A program made the position numbers and the translations under genes. This document shows positions 19,876 to 29,600 of a DNA stretch of 64,000 nucleotides, one piece after another. This DNA is from CBDAPU01 sp965198875 (GTDB lineage Bacteria; Pseudomonadota; Gammaproteobacteria; Eutrophobiales; Eutrophobiaceae), in assembly GCA_965198875.1 (NCBI GenBank), contig CBDAPU010000001.1:1736001-1800000 (forward strand), in the 5' to 3' direction. Position 1 is the stretch's first letter. Every line of letters begins with the position of its first letter. A model generated the notes under the pieces. The model saw only the letters and a program-made list of their open reading frames with translations, was not told the origin of the DNA and ran no database searches.

Positions 19876-20367
19876 ATGGTCGAAAAAACAGCACACACCC
19901 TCGTGACAAAATTGGCGCGCTTGCTGGTACTGGCAGGGCGATCAGTCGTCAGCGCCGAGTCCTGCACTGGCGGCGGCATTGCCTCCCTGCTCACCAGTGT
20001 GCCGGGGAGTTCGCAGTGGTTTGAGCGCGGATTTGTGACCTATTCCAACAAGGCCAAAGAAGAGCTGCTCGGTGTGTCGGCACAGACCTTGTCAAAACAG
20101 GGCGCCGTCAGCGAGGCGGTCGCCGCCGAGATGGCGACTGGCGCATTGGAAAACAGTGATGCAGACGTCAGCGTCTCCGTCACCGGTATTGCCGGGCCGG
20201 ACGGCGGCACGGCGGAGAAGCCGGTGGGTACGGTCTGTTTTGGCTGGGCGGTGCGCGGCCATGAGGCAAAGACGACCCGTCTGGTATTTACCGGAGACAG
20301 ACAACAGGTGAGGGAGCAGGCTGTGTTTAGGGCGGTGCAGGGTCTGTTGGACGCCACAGATAAGTAG
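19876..20367 (+). CDS. pncC: Nicotinamide-nucleotide amidohydrolase PncC (CinA C-terminal domain)
   Basis: PncC deamidates nicotinamide mononucleotide to nicotinate mononucleotide in NAD salvage. The stand-alone CinA C-terminal domain (163 residues) shows SAESCTGGGIASLLT, GFVTYSNKAKEELLGV and VTGIAGPDGGTAEKPVGTV. The ATG at 19876 is chosen over the TTG at 19861. A position directly before recA is typical of gammaproteobacteria. The 240 bp between tadA and this gene hold nothing I recognise. Confidence 0.95.
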   Translation: MVEKTAHTLVTKLARLLVLAGRSVVSAESCTGGGIASLLTSVPGSSQWFERGFVTYSNKAKEELLGVSAQTLSKQGAVSEAVAAEMATGALENSDADVSVSVTGIAGPDGGTAEKPVGTVCFGWAVRGHEAKTTRLVFTGDRQQVREQAVFRAVQGLLDATDK

Positions 20368-20510
20368 AGACCTTTGCACAGTTCATCTTTTGTCCTCTTA
20401 ACGACGGCCTTAAAAATGCACTCATTCGGTCATTTATCCTGCCTAAACTCCCTCACGGCGTGTATGTTTGCTTTGCCGAAGAGCAAAATCCCGGCTCATG
20501 CAAGGATCTC
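20367..20510. repeat. Possible MITE-like element with 12-bp imperfect terminal inverted repeats
   Basis: The segment begins GAGACCTTTGCA and ends TGCAAGGATCTC; the two ends match at 10 of 12 positions as inverted repeats. It is 144 bp, has no coding content, and starts exactly at the pncC stop codon, in the recA upstream region. No clear target-site duplication is visible. The 5' end resembles terminal repeats of some IS5-like elements, but this is from memory and unproven. Confidence 0.3.
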
Positions 20511-20686
20511 AACGGATTATTTTCCCCTGCCATTGAAAATGCCCCGCTTGTTCTTTGCCCTGTGAACCGGTTGAACCTGCCCCTGTCATCCGGGCGGATT
20601 TGTGGGATAATCCTGAACGCTTTCAAGGAAACTCCGATCTATTCAGGGTCTCCTTCACTCAACCAAAATTAGCGAGATCAGGCAAG

Positions 20687-21718
20687 ATGGACGATAAAAA
20701 ACAACAGGCTTTGACGGTCGCCCTGGGGCAGATTGAAAAACAATTCGGCAAGGGCTCCATTATGCGTATGGGCGATGAGTCCGTTGTCCACGATGTGAGC
20801 GCCGTTCCTACAGGCTCACTGGGCCTCGATATTGCGCTCGGCATCGGTGGCCTGCCCAGGGGGCGGGTGGTGGAGATTTACGGGCCGGAGTCCTCGGGCA
20901 AAACCACCCTGGCCCTGCATGTGGTTGCCGAGATACAGAAGACCGGCGGAACAGCCGCCTTTGTGGACGCCGAGCACGCCCTGGACCCGCAGTATGCGGA
21001 GAAGCTGGGCGTGGAGATCGAGGAGCTGCTGTTATCCCAGCCCGATACCGGCGAGCAGGCTTTGGAGATCACCGATATGCTGGTGCGCTCCAGTGCCGTG
21101 GACTTGATCATTATCGACTCGGTAGCGGCGCTGACGCCCAAGGCGGAAATAGAAGGGGACATGGGCGACAGCCACATGGGTCTGCAGGCGCGCCTGATGT
21201 CCCAGGCGTTGAGAAAATTAACCGGCAATATCAAGCGCTCAAACACGCTGGTGATCTTCATCAATCAGATCCGCATGAAGATCGGCATTCCGTTCGGCAA
21301 TCCCGAGACCACCACTGGCGGCAATGCCCTCAAGTTCTATGCCTCAGTGCGTATGGACATTCGCCGTATCGGCGCCATCAAGAAGGCCGATGAGATCATC
21401 GGCAATGAGACGCGGGTGAAGGTCGTTAAAAACAAAATTGCACCGCCGTTCAAGGAAGTGATCTTTGACATTCTCTACGGTCAGGGGATCTCCCGTGAAA
21501 GCGAGATGATTGTCCTCGGCGTGAAACACGAGATCATTCAAAAGACCGGCGCCTGGTACAGCTATAACGGCGAGCGCATTGGTCAGGGCAAGGATAATGT
21601 GCGTATTTATCTGAAGGAAAACCCGTCTATGGCTTCAGAGATAGAGCGACAGGTAAGGGATGCAGTGTTGCCCAAAGTGACCGGGCAGGCCGACCCTGAG
21701 GAGACCGAGGCTGAGTAG
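20687..21718 (+). CDS. recA: Recombinase RecA
   Basis: RecA catalyses homologous strand exchange and activates SOS self-cleavage of LexA. The ATG at 20687 gives a 343-residue protein starting MDDKKQQALTVALGQIEKQF. Walker A is GPESSGKTT and Walker B is LIIIDSVAAL; the DNA-binding loops include SHMGLQARLMSQALRKL and the signature ALKFYASVRMDIRR is present. Upstream in-frame codons to 20555 are not part of the gene. I see no CTGT-N8-ACAG LexA box in 20368-20686, so SOS control is not evident. recX follows after 19 bp. Confidence 0.98.
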   Translation: MDDKKQQALTVALGQIEKQFGKGSIMRMGDESVVHDVSAVPTGSLGLDIALGIGGLPRGRVVEIYGPESSGKTTLALHVVAEIQKTGGTAAFVDAEHALDPQYAEKLGVEIEELLLSQPDTGEQALEITDMLVRSSAVDLIIIDSVAALTPKAEIEGDMGDSHMGLQARLMSQALRKLTGNIKRSNTLVIFINQIRMKIGIPFGNPETTTGGNALKFYASVRMDIRRIGAIKKADEIIGNETRVKVVKNKIAPPFKEVIFDILYGQGISRESEMIVLGVKHEIIQKTGAWYSYNGERIGQGKDNVRIYLKENPSMASEIERQVRDAVLPKVTGQADPEETEAE

Positions 21719-21737
21719 TCCTGTTGCCGAGATCAAA

Positions 21738-22151
21738 ATGCGGGCGCTTGGGTTACTCGCCCGAAGAGAGCATGCCGAGAGGGAAATAAAGCACAAACTG
21801 CTGTTGCGGGGGTATGGCAGGGAGGATGTTGAAGATGTTATCGCAGGCTTGAAGGCGGAGGGCCTGCAGGACGACGCCCGTTATACGGCGGCCTATATCC
21901 ATGCCCGCATCAGCAAAGGCTATGGCCCCGTTCGCATCGCTCAGGAATTGCGCCAGCGGGGCATAGCCGGGGACCTGGTGGAGCTGTCTATGGCTGCAGC
22001 GGATATCGATTGGCGGGAGCGCTTGGAAGCGGCTCGCAGCAAGAGGTTTGGTGAGCGGCTGCCAGCGGATGACAAAGAGCAGGCCCGGCAAGCCCGGTTT
22101 TTGCACTATCGCGGTTTCACAACAGAGCAGATCAGCCACGCATTTCGATAA
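21738..22151 (+). CDS. recX: Regulatory protein RecX
   Basis: RecX binds and inhibits RecA filaments. The 137-residue protein is helical with the family start LGLLARREHAEREIKHKLLLRGY and a final repeat ending RQARFLHYRGFTTEQISHAF. It lies 19 bp after recA in the conserved recA-recX pair. Homologous-looking codons (VAEIK) precede the ATG, so a start slightly upstream, overlapping the recA end, is possible. Confidence 0.92.
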   Translation: MRALGLLARREHAEREIKHKLLLRGYGREDVEDVIAGLKAEGLQDDARYTAAYIHARISKGYGPVRIAQELRQRGIAGDLVELSMAAADIDWRERLEAARSKRFGERLPADDKEQARQARFLHYRGFTTEQISHAFR

Positions 22152-22157
22152 TTCAAC

Positions 22158-24780
22158 ATGTTCAGCAGCCATGACATTCGCCAGTCCTTTCTTGGTTATT
22201 TCAAGGGCAAGGGGCATGAGATCGTAGCCAGCAGCCCACTGGTGCCGGGCAACGATCCGACCCTGCTGTTTACCAATGCCGGCATGGTGCAGTTCAAAGA
22301 GGTGTTCCTGGGGCTGGACAGGCGTTCCTGCTCCCGTGCGGTCAGCGCCCAGCGCTGTGTGCGTGCCGGCGGCAAACACAATGATCTGGAAAACGTCGGC
22401 TATACCGCCCGTCACCACACGTTTTTTGAGATGCTGGGGAATTTCAGTTTTGGTGATTACTTCAAGCGCGAGGCGATAGGTTATGCCTGGGATTTCTTGA
22501 CCAATGTGATGCAGTTGCCCGCAGAGAAATTATGGGTCACGGTGTTTGAAGAGGATGATGAGGCGGCGGCTATCTGGCTGGATGAGATCGGCATTGACAA
22601 GCATCGTTTCAGCCGTTGTGGCAAGGAGGAGAACTTCTGGTCTATGGGCGAGTACCGGCCCCTGCGGGCCCTGTAGTGAGATCTTCTACGATCACGGTGA
22701 GGCCATAGAAGGCGCCCCGCCCGGCAGCGCTGGCGAGGGCGGTGATCGCTTTGTGGAGATCTGGAACCTGGTGTTTATGCAGTTTAATCGGGATACGCAG
22801 GGCAATCTGTCACCGCTCCCTGAGCCCTCCGTTGATACGGGCATGGGGCTGGAGCGGATCGCATCTGTGCTTCAGGGCGTGCACAATAACTACGATATCG
22901 ATCTGTTCCGCTCCCTGGTGGACGCCGTGCATTCCCTGGCGGGTGATGATGTCGGGGAGCTCACCGCCACCCGTGTCATTTGCGATCATATCCGCTCCTG
23001 CGCCTTTTTAATCGCCGATGGCGTGCTGCCGGCCAATGAAGGCCGGGGTTATGTGCTGCGGCGTATTATCAGGCGCGCCATCCGCCATGGCGTAAAGCTC
23101 GGATTCAACGAGCCTTTTTTCTATAAGCTGGTGGATCCCCTGGATGCAGTAATGGGCGATGCTTACCCGGAGTTGCGGCAGGCAAAGGGCTTTATCGCCA
23201 GCACGTTAAGAGGGGAGGAGAAGAAGTTTGCCGAGACACTTGCCCAGGGGCTGAAACACCTGCAAGCCAATATCGCATCGCTGTCCTCTCCCCTCATCCC
23301 GGGCGAGGTGGTGTTCAAGCTCTACGACACCTACGGTTTTCCGGCGGATCTGACCGCCGATATTGCCCGTGAACAGGGGCTGCAACTGGACATGGGAGCC
23401 TTTGATACATTGATGGCGGCACAACGGCAACGATCACAGGGCGCACATCCATTTGCAATGGACCTGTCAAACATAGCGGGACTGCAAGCCTATAGTTCAA
23501 CATTTGTCGGTTATGAGTCGCTACAGCAAGACGCCGTGATCACGCTGATGCTAAAAGATGGCGCAACGGTGAGGCAACTTCAGGCGGGTGAGGCCGGCGG
23601 TATTATCTTAGATAGCACGCCGTTTTATGCCGAGGCGGGCGGTCAGGTGGGGGATCGGGGGGAATTGCGCTGGGATGGCGGTGTGTTTGTCGTCAGTGAC
23701 ACGCAAAAACAGGGCGGCGCACACATTCATCTGGGCAAGGTCAGTGGCGGGTATTTTCAAACAGGGCAGGGGCTGTCCGCCCAGGTTGACGCCCATGCAC
23801 GGGCACAGACGGTACGCAACCACTCCGCCACACACCTGCTCCATGCCGCCCTTCGTCAGGTGTTGGGCGAGCACGTCACCCAAAAGGGCTCGCAGGTGGC
23901 GGCGGATCATCTGCGTTTCGATTTCTCACACCCTGTGCCCGTTGAGAAGGGGCAGCTGTTAGACATCGAGCGCATAGTCAATGATAAAGTGCTTGAAAAT
24001 GCCGAGACGAGAGTTGAGAGCATGGCCCTGGATGATGCGTTACAGTCCGGGGCCATGTCGCTGTTCGGCGAGAAATACGCTGAAGAGGTGCGCGTGCTCA
24101 GCATCGCTGATGGGTATTCCGTGGAGTTATGTGGCGGCACCCATGTCGGGCGTGCCGGTGATATTGGTCTGTTTCAGATCATCGCCACAAGCAGTATTGC
24201 CGCCGGTGTAAGACGTATTGAAGCCATCACCGGCACACGGGCCTTACGCCATGTTCAGGGGCAGCAGGTGTTGTTGGACAGGTTGGCCGGTGTATTAAAA
24301 TCCGATCGGGACGGCTTATCGGGCAGGCTGGAGCAGCTACTGGCACGTTCCAGGGAAATGGAAAAAGAGCTGCAACAAATAAAAGCGAAGCTGGCCAGCC
24401 ATGCGGGCGATGACATGGCCGGGCAAGCGGTGATCGTCAACGGCATAGCGGTTCTGGCGCGTGATATGCCAGGGGCGGATCCGAAAACCCTGCGTGATAC
24501 CGTGGATCAATTAAAAAATAAATTAGGCACGGCGGTGATTGTTCTGGCAACGGTAAAAAATGGCAAGGTGAGCCTGGTGGCGGGCGTGACGAAAGACAAG
24601 ACCGAGAGGATGAATGCAGGTGAGCTGGTGAATGACATCGCCCGGCAGGTGGGCGGCAGGGGCGGCGGGCGCGCCGATATGGCCCAGGCGGGCGGGAATG
24701 ACCCGGACGCATTGCCCGCTGCGCTGGCAAGTGTTGCCGACTGGGTAGAGGCGCGGTTGATGTCGAGAAACCCGGGTTGA
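22158..24780 (+). pseudogene. alaS: Alanyl-tRNA synthetase AlaS, frameshifted
   Basis: AlaS charges tRNA-Ala and is essential. The N-terminal catalytic part (22158 to about 22652) runs to KEENFWSMGE, then one extra base at about 22653 shifts the frame. The true continuation TGPCGPCSEIFYDHG and the rest (22654-24780) are in the next frame. Correcting it gives about 873 residues, the normal length. Editing-domain motifs NHSATHLLHAALR and the zinc-binding CGGTHV are present, as is the C-Ala domain. As the only copy in view of an essential gene, this lesion most likely reflects a sequencing or assembly error. It follows recX by 6 bp. Confidence 0.93.
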
Positions 24781-24865
24781 GTCAAAGTTATCTTCGCTAC
24801 AAGGATGTGTTGCCAAAACCAGTGTTATTCAATTTAAATAAGACAAAAAAACAAGGCTAAGAAAT

Positions 24866-25165
24866 ATGGTTGGGGAATTTAAAAATAATGATCAGGCATA
24901 TCTTGCCTGGATTAAAGCTAACCGTCATGATGGTTTCGTGATCAACACAAGAAAGGGTATATCTCCCAGCTACGTCATACTACACAGGGCATCGTGTAAT
25001 CTGATAACAGAGCTTAAAGGGAAAGCCGAGAAGGGGGGCTTTACCGAAAGGGGGTATCGTAAGGTGTGCGCCAATACTATCTCAGACCTGGTCAGTTGGA
25101 TAAAAGGCCATATCCGGGCGGATGGGAAATTTTCTAAATTGTGCGCTAAGTGCAAGCCTGAGTAA
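24866..25165 (+). CDS. Small conserved protein, unknown function
   Basis: The protein has 99 residues and begins MVGEFKNNDQAYLAWIKANR. Residues 20-50 (GFVINTRKGISPSYVILHRA) form a short strand-rich motif with the HRASC sequence, and the end has a Cys pair (LCAKCKPE) that may bind metal with C51 or so. I recall similar short domains near nucleases, but cannot assign a role. It stands alone between alaS and lysC, a position where most relatives have no gene, which suggests insertion. Confidence 0.6.
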   Translation: MVGEFKNNDQAYLAWIKANRHDGFVINTRKGISPSYVILHRASCNLITELKGKAEKGGFTERGYRKVCANTISDLVSWIKGHIRADGKFSKLCAKCKPE

Positions 25166-25240
25166 ATAATAAGGATTTTTATGTCATGTAAGCAGTGTTT
25201 AGTGAATATATTCTTATAGAAAAAATTCAATAAAACATAA

Positions 25241-26473
25241 GTGGCATTGATCGTACAAAAATTCGGCGGTACCTCGGTCGGCTCCATAGAACGTATACAG
25301 GCCGTCGCTGACATTGTCATCGACACACGAAAGCGGGGCGATCAGGTGGTGGTGGTGGTCTCGGCCATGGCCGGCGAGACCGACCGACTCATTGCGCTGG
25401 CCAAACGGGTGGCGGGGGAGCCGAATATGCGCGAGCTGGACGTGCTCTTGTCCACTGGTGAGCAGATCACCATCGCCCTGTTAAGCATGGCGCTGCAAGA
25501 GAAAGGCTACCCCGCCGTTTCCTATACCGGCGGGCAGGTGCATATCCTCACTGATAATGTGCACAACAAAGCGCGCATTGTTGACATCGAGGCCGCGCGG
25601 GTGAAGAAAGACCTGTCGGCACGTAAAGTCGTGGTCATCGCCGGTTTTCAGGGCGTTGATGAGAACGGCAATATTACCACCCTGGGTCGTGGTGGAACAG
25701 ATACCACGGCCGTGGCCATGGCCTTTGCCTTACATGCTGAGGAGTGCCGGATATACACCGATGTTGATGGCGTCTACACTGCCGATCCGCGTATTGTTCC
25801 CCAGGCCAATCGACTGGATAACATTTCCTATGAAGAGATGCTGGAGATGGCGAGCCTGGGCTCCAGGGTGTTGCAGATCCGCTCTGTGGAGTTTGCAAAT
25901 AAATATAAAGTACCGCTGCGTGTGTTATCTTCTTTTGAAGAGGGCTCGGGCACACTGATCACAGATGAGGATGAGAATATGGAAAAGGCGCTGATCTCCG
26001 GTATCGCCCATAATCGAGATGAGGCGAAACTCACCATCATCGGCATAGCGGATACCCCGGGGATCGCCAAAGCCATCCTCGGCCCCATTGCTGAGGCCAA
26101 TATAGAGGTGGATATGATCGTGCAGAATGTCGGGGTCGATAACACCGCCGACTTCACCTTTACCGTGCATAGAGATGATTACGATAAGGCCTTGGCGTTA
26201 TTGAAGCGAACCGCCGCGCAATTAAATGCGGCGGATATTTCCGGGGATGATCGCATCGTCAAGATCTCAGTCGTGGGGGTGGGTATGCGCTCACATGCCG
26301 GCATTGCCAGTCGTATGTTCGCCGCATTGGCTGAGGAGGGGATCAACATACAGATGATCTCCACCTCGGAGATCAAGATCTCCGTTGTCGTTGCCGAAAA
26401 GTATTTGGAATTGGGCGTCAGGGCGTTACACTCTGCCTTTGGCCTGGATGATGCGAGCGATGAGGTGGATTGA
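25241..26473 (+). CDS. lysC: Aspartate kinase LysC
   Basis: This enzyme phosphorylates aspartate, the first step of the lysine, methionine and threonine pathway. The GTG start at 25241 gives 410 residues beginning VALIVQKFGGTSVGS, the kinase signature. The middle has GRGGTDTTAVA and the C-terminal third holds two ACT domains (DTPGIAKAILGPIAEANIEV and GMRSHAGIASRMFAALAEEG), which would bind lysine or threonine for feedback inhibition. The order alaS-lysC-csrA is that of Pseudomonas-like gammaproteobacteria. Confidence 0.97.
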   Translation: MALIVQKFGGTSVGSIERIQAVADIVIDTRKRGDQVVVVVSAMAGETDRLIALAKRVAGEPNMRELDVLLSTGEQITIALLSMALQEKGYPAVSYTGGQVHILTDNVHNKARIVDIEAARVKKDLSARKVVVIAGFQGVDENGNITTLGRGGTDTTAVAMAFALHAEECRIYTDVDGVYTADPRIVPQANRLDNISYEEMLEMASLGSRVLQIRSVEFANKYKVPLRVLSSFEEGSGTLITDEDENMEKALISGIAHNRDEAKLTIIGIADTPGIAKAILGPIAEANIEVDMIVQNVGVDNTADFTFTVHRDDYDKALALLKRTAAQLNAADISGDDRIVKISVVGVGMRSHAGIASRMFAALAEEGINIQMISTSEIKISVVVAEKYLELGVRALHSAFGLDDASDEVD

Positions 26474-26587
26474 CGCCATGATGATCGTGCAAAGAGATGA
26501 CGGGTTTTGCGAAGTGTACACAGGTTTTTCAAATTCCGGTTAGAATAGATAGTTAATGCTTGAAGGGAGAAAAACAGGAGAGATGAG

Positions 26588-26833
26588 ATGTTGATATTAA
26601 CACGCAGGATTGGCGAGTCTTTGATGATAGGGGATGACGTCAATGTGACGGTGCTGGGGATCCGTGGAAATCAGGTGCGGATCGGGGTGAATGCACCAAA
26701 GGAAATCGCCGTTCATCGAGAGGAGATCTATGAGCGGATCCAGTTGGAAAAGGTGAGGCAGGGGAAGGCGCAACTGGTACAGGAATATGCAGATGAGGAG
26801 GATATTGAGGACAATAGAGGAAATGCAGAATAA
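26588..26833 (+). CDS. csrA: Carbon storage regulator CsrA
   Basis: CsrA is a dimeric RNA-binding post-transcriptional regulator that recognises ANGGA motifs near ribosome-binding sites. The 81-residue protein has the full family core MLILTRRIGESLMIGDDVNV and GIRGNQVRIGVNAPKEIAVH, with a longer acidic tail. The ribosome-binding site AGGAGAG is strong and itself contains GGA, consistent with autoregulation (inference). It is followed by tRNA-Ser, as in related genomes. Confidence 0.97.
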   Translation: MLILTRRIGESLMIGDDVNVTVLGIRGNQVRIGVNAPKEIAVHREEIYERIQLEKVRQGKAQLVQEYADEEDIEDNRGNAE

Positions 26834-27096
26834 CCCCGCCTTAAAACATCCCAACTCACATCACCGCTCGTAAAGAGATAAAAACCTTACACCCGATCAG
26901 GTGTCGGCTAAGGTCGTGATAATATCTATAAAATGATCTGTCATTATAAATAAACTGATGTGCAAGCTGGTCGATCAATTTTGACACTGGAGTGAAGCGA
27001 AAATGCTGCGTAGCGCCCGGCCAATGGCTAAAGGCATATCCCCTAAGGGGCCTTGTTAAAGAGCGGCGAGCAGTAAGGTTTAAAGCGATTTCATGT

Positions 27097-27187
27097 GGAG
27101 AGGTGGCCGAGTGGCTGAAGGCGCTCCCCTGCTAAGGGAGTATGGGTTAAACGCCCATCGAGGGTTCGAATCCCTCTCTCTCCGCCA
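27097..27187 (+). tRNA. tRNA-Ser (anticodon GCU)
   Basis: The sequence folds as a class II tRNA: acceptor stem GGAGAGG pairing with the 3' TCTCTCC, D-arm GGCCGAGTGG, anticodon loop CCTGCTAAG with anticodon GCT, a long variable arm, T-arm GAGGGTTCGAATCCCTC, and an encoded GCCA end. tRNA-Ser genes are frequent integration sites. The accessory region to the right begins after it, but I found no repeat of its 3' end in the window. Confidence 0.96.
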
Positions 27188-28315
27188 TTCAGACCAATGC
27201 AATCAGGATTGAAACAATAAAAAACACGCAAGCATGTCATCGATTGAAATGCCGGATGAAGAAAACCATTTTCTCGCAAAAATAGAAGGTATCGTAGATG
27301 CCCACGGCATGAAGCAGGTACACGAGAAGATCGGGAAGATAAGAATACATATAGGGACTGATCCGGGTAAACGCTCTGTTTTTTCTTTGATCCGTTGTTT
27401 GAATGGGTTTAATTGAACGGCAGGGTCACTGTAGTTAAATCACCGCTCGCATTCCTTCAGATACAGGGGAAATATGTCTTGGGAATGCCATTCAATTTCC
27501 GCAGATGTCGTCTCGCCTGGCTTCAGACATCCTCAACCCCGTTGATGTGGTCATTAAGCACTTGCTGTGATGAATGCGATGATGCCTGAACTCTGACACA
27601 GCCAGCGCGTTAGAGCGCCTCGGCAAGTTTGTGGTGCGTGTGAACTATAAGGAGAAAAGCAGGCTCGGCGAACAATGTTCGCACCGCAGGCATGGCGTCA
27701 GTTAGGAATCTGCAGGGCAATGCCAGATACGAACTGATTGATGGGAAGCTATAACAGACAGATAGGAAGTAGCCGCATGGCGGGACGCCATCCGGGTCAA
27801 TGCCTGGCACCCTGCATTGGGCTTCACTATCGCCAAGATAGGACAGCCCGCTGCCCCGACCATTTTTCAGCCTCACGCCCTCATGCGACATAGTTTCAGT
27901 ATAACCTTAAACCCATCTTAATACCCAATTACCCCCCCCCTTTAACCGCCATTAAAATGATCATTTTGGGGGATTTAAGGGTGATAAAGTGATCATTTTT
28001 TGCACATTTTTGTGACAAAAAAGTATATTTTTGTCGCAAAATGAATGATTCTTTCATTTCCACCTCCTATCCCCCGAAACCCTTACCCACAATGGCTTTC
28101 CGCCGTTTTTTGCCCATTTCCCCCTGTCTCAAAATGATAGATGCCTTGCACGGAGAGATCGAAGTTCCATCACATATTCGTTGGCATGTTTATTAAACTA
28201 ATGCGCTAAAAACATTATCTGTTTGTATGCTTGTGTTATTTCGTCTCATCACTATATCCCTTTAAGTGAAAAGAAAATGGGCCATGGCAGGAGGCCTTAG
28301 TCTCTGTATCCAGTC
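27188..28315. other. Long stretch without a confident gene
   Basis: Only short frames occur, such as a 60-codon frame at 27234-27416 (MSSIEMPDEENHFLAKIEGI...) with no ribosome-binding site. From 27930 to 28070 the sequence becomes very AT-rich and holds a run of 9 C (27932-27940), the perfect palindrome AAAATGATCATTTT (27954-27967) and TTTTTGTGACAAAAA. These could be regulatory or mobile-element remains. Decayed genes start immediately to the right. Confidence 0.35.
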
Positions 28316-28676
28316 TTGAGCAAACGGCGATTAAAACAAGCACTGGAAATGGGCTGGTTGGCTGAAAGTGAATCAGAGCAGTTCAATTTTGGAACGATTA
28401 AAGCGAAGAATGTAGTGCTGAAGGATCGGCACGGTATCAACATAGCGGTTTATGAGTGGGTTAGTTCACCACTGATTACATGACCGGAGCTTGAAAGATT
28501 AACTCAACTGGTTTTCCTGTTTTCTGATTTAAACGATCAATTACAGTCCTTCAGTAAACAGGGTTGGCCCATTACATTTAAACCAAAGAAGATGCATATA
28601 CCTCCTTACGATGATGTCACATTATTTGCAGTGCGGGCTCCGGCGGTGTCATGCTTGAGTTTTTCCAACAGAATTA
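28316..28676 (+). pseudogene. Two-domain VOC (glyoxalase/bleomycin-resistance-like) protein, degenerate
   Basis: The first fragment reads KAKNVVLKDRHGINIAVYEW, typical of the end of a VOC domain, and is stopped by TGA at about 28480. In the same direction homologous-looking sequence continues as LERLTQLVFLFSDLNDQLQ and FKPKKMHIPPYDDVTLFAV. It then shifts frame to GGVMLEFFQQN and a stop at about 28676. The 5' part is missing or unrecognisable. It directly precedes the monooxygenase remnant, so the two were probably one operon. Confidence 0.5.
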
Positions 28677-28678
28677 AA

Positions 28679-29520
28679 ATGAGTATTGTTGGTAGTGGTA
28701 CAGGCGGGCTAATGGCCGCAATTTTTCTCGGGCATTACGGCTATCCCGTTGTGTTATTTCAGCAGACTGTGCAATGTGGTGATGTTGGCGCTGGTATTAC
28801 CATCGCACCGAATGTCTCACGGATGTTAGTCACATTGGGTTTGAAGGAAAAACTGTTGCCGCATACATGGACATCATGCCATATAGGTATATTGTAATTT
28901 AAAGTCGGAAAGAATATCTCTTAATACTTTACGGGATGATAATTATTTATCGAAATTCGGCTCGTCTTTTTGACATATTCACAGAGTAGATTTATTAGAT
29001 GTATTAGCTAATGATCATAGAGTTGAATTAAGGCTTGGTCATCAGCTAACACATGTAAAACAAACGGCTGATCATGTCATATGTCATTTTGTCAATGGTG
29101 CCTCTGAGAGTAGTGGTGATGGACTTAAAGTAGTCGTCAGAGAAAGTATATTTTCCAATGAACCGCCAGAGTTTACCTGTTATGTAGCGTAGCGATGTTT
29201 GATCAATATTGATTAAGTTAAATGGATTTGAGATCGATCCTGGTTTTGCCCTGTATATTGGACCTAACGGGATGTTTGGTCGTCATGCAGTGCGTCAACG
29301 ACCTCTCATGAATTATGTCGCTGTTGCAATGAATCAGGACTGGCAGGCCGAAGTTTCGACAGTGCGTTCTGAAGCATCGGAAGTGTTGTCGGAATTTGAA
29401 GGTTGATGCGAGGATGTGCAAAACATTACTAAGGTAGCACCTTCGGAAACTGTTTTAACTGGGTCTTAAATGTGTATGAGCCATTATCAAACTAGGTAAA
29501 CGGACGGGTTGCACTACGGA
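28679..29520 (+). pseudogene. FAD-dependent aromatic-ring monooxygenase (UbiH/salicylate-hydroxylase-like), degenerate
   Basis: It starts with the FAD-binding MSIVGSGTGGLMAAIFLGHY and GAGITIAPNVSRML, then breaks at 28897. Further pieces in shifting frames follow: HRVDLLDVLANDHRVELRLG, then FTCYVA and FEIDPGFALYIGPNGMFGR, and finally FNWVLNVYEPLSN with VNGRVAL near 29460-29520. The GDACHP motif that should follow is gone. Class A flavin monooxygenases hydroxylate phenolic or pyridine rings, so this was probably part of the catabolic equipment of the region. There are at least four lesions, so it is dead. Confidence 0.7.
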
Positions 29521-29600
29521 TTTGTAGCAGTACTATAGGTATATAGTTCACCGAGTAATGTTGTATACTCGAGTAGTGATACCCTTGCTGACTTAATCTA

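Noticed and set aside
27091..27279. Minus-strand frame across tRNA-Ser
   Set aside because: It overlaps the complete tRNA; such frames are common annotation artefacts.
29532..29547. Palindrome ACTATA-GGTA-TATAGT before the Uma2 gene as a seventh operator
   Set aside because: The half-sites differ from the consensus GTTATA and the gene is not of catabolic type; too weak to include in the regulon.
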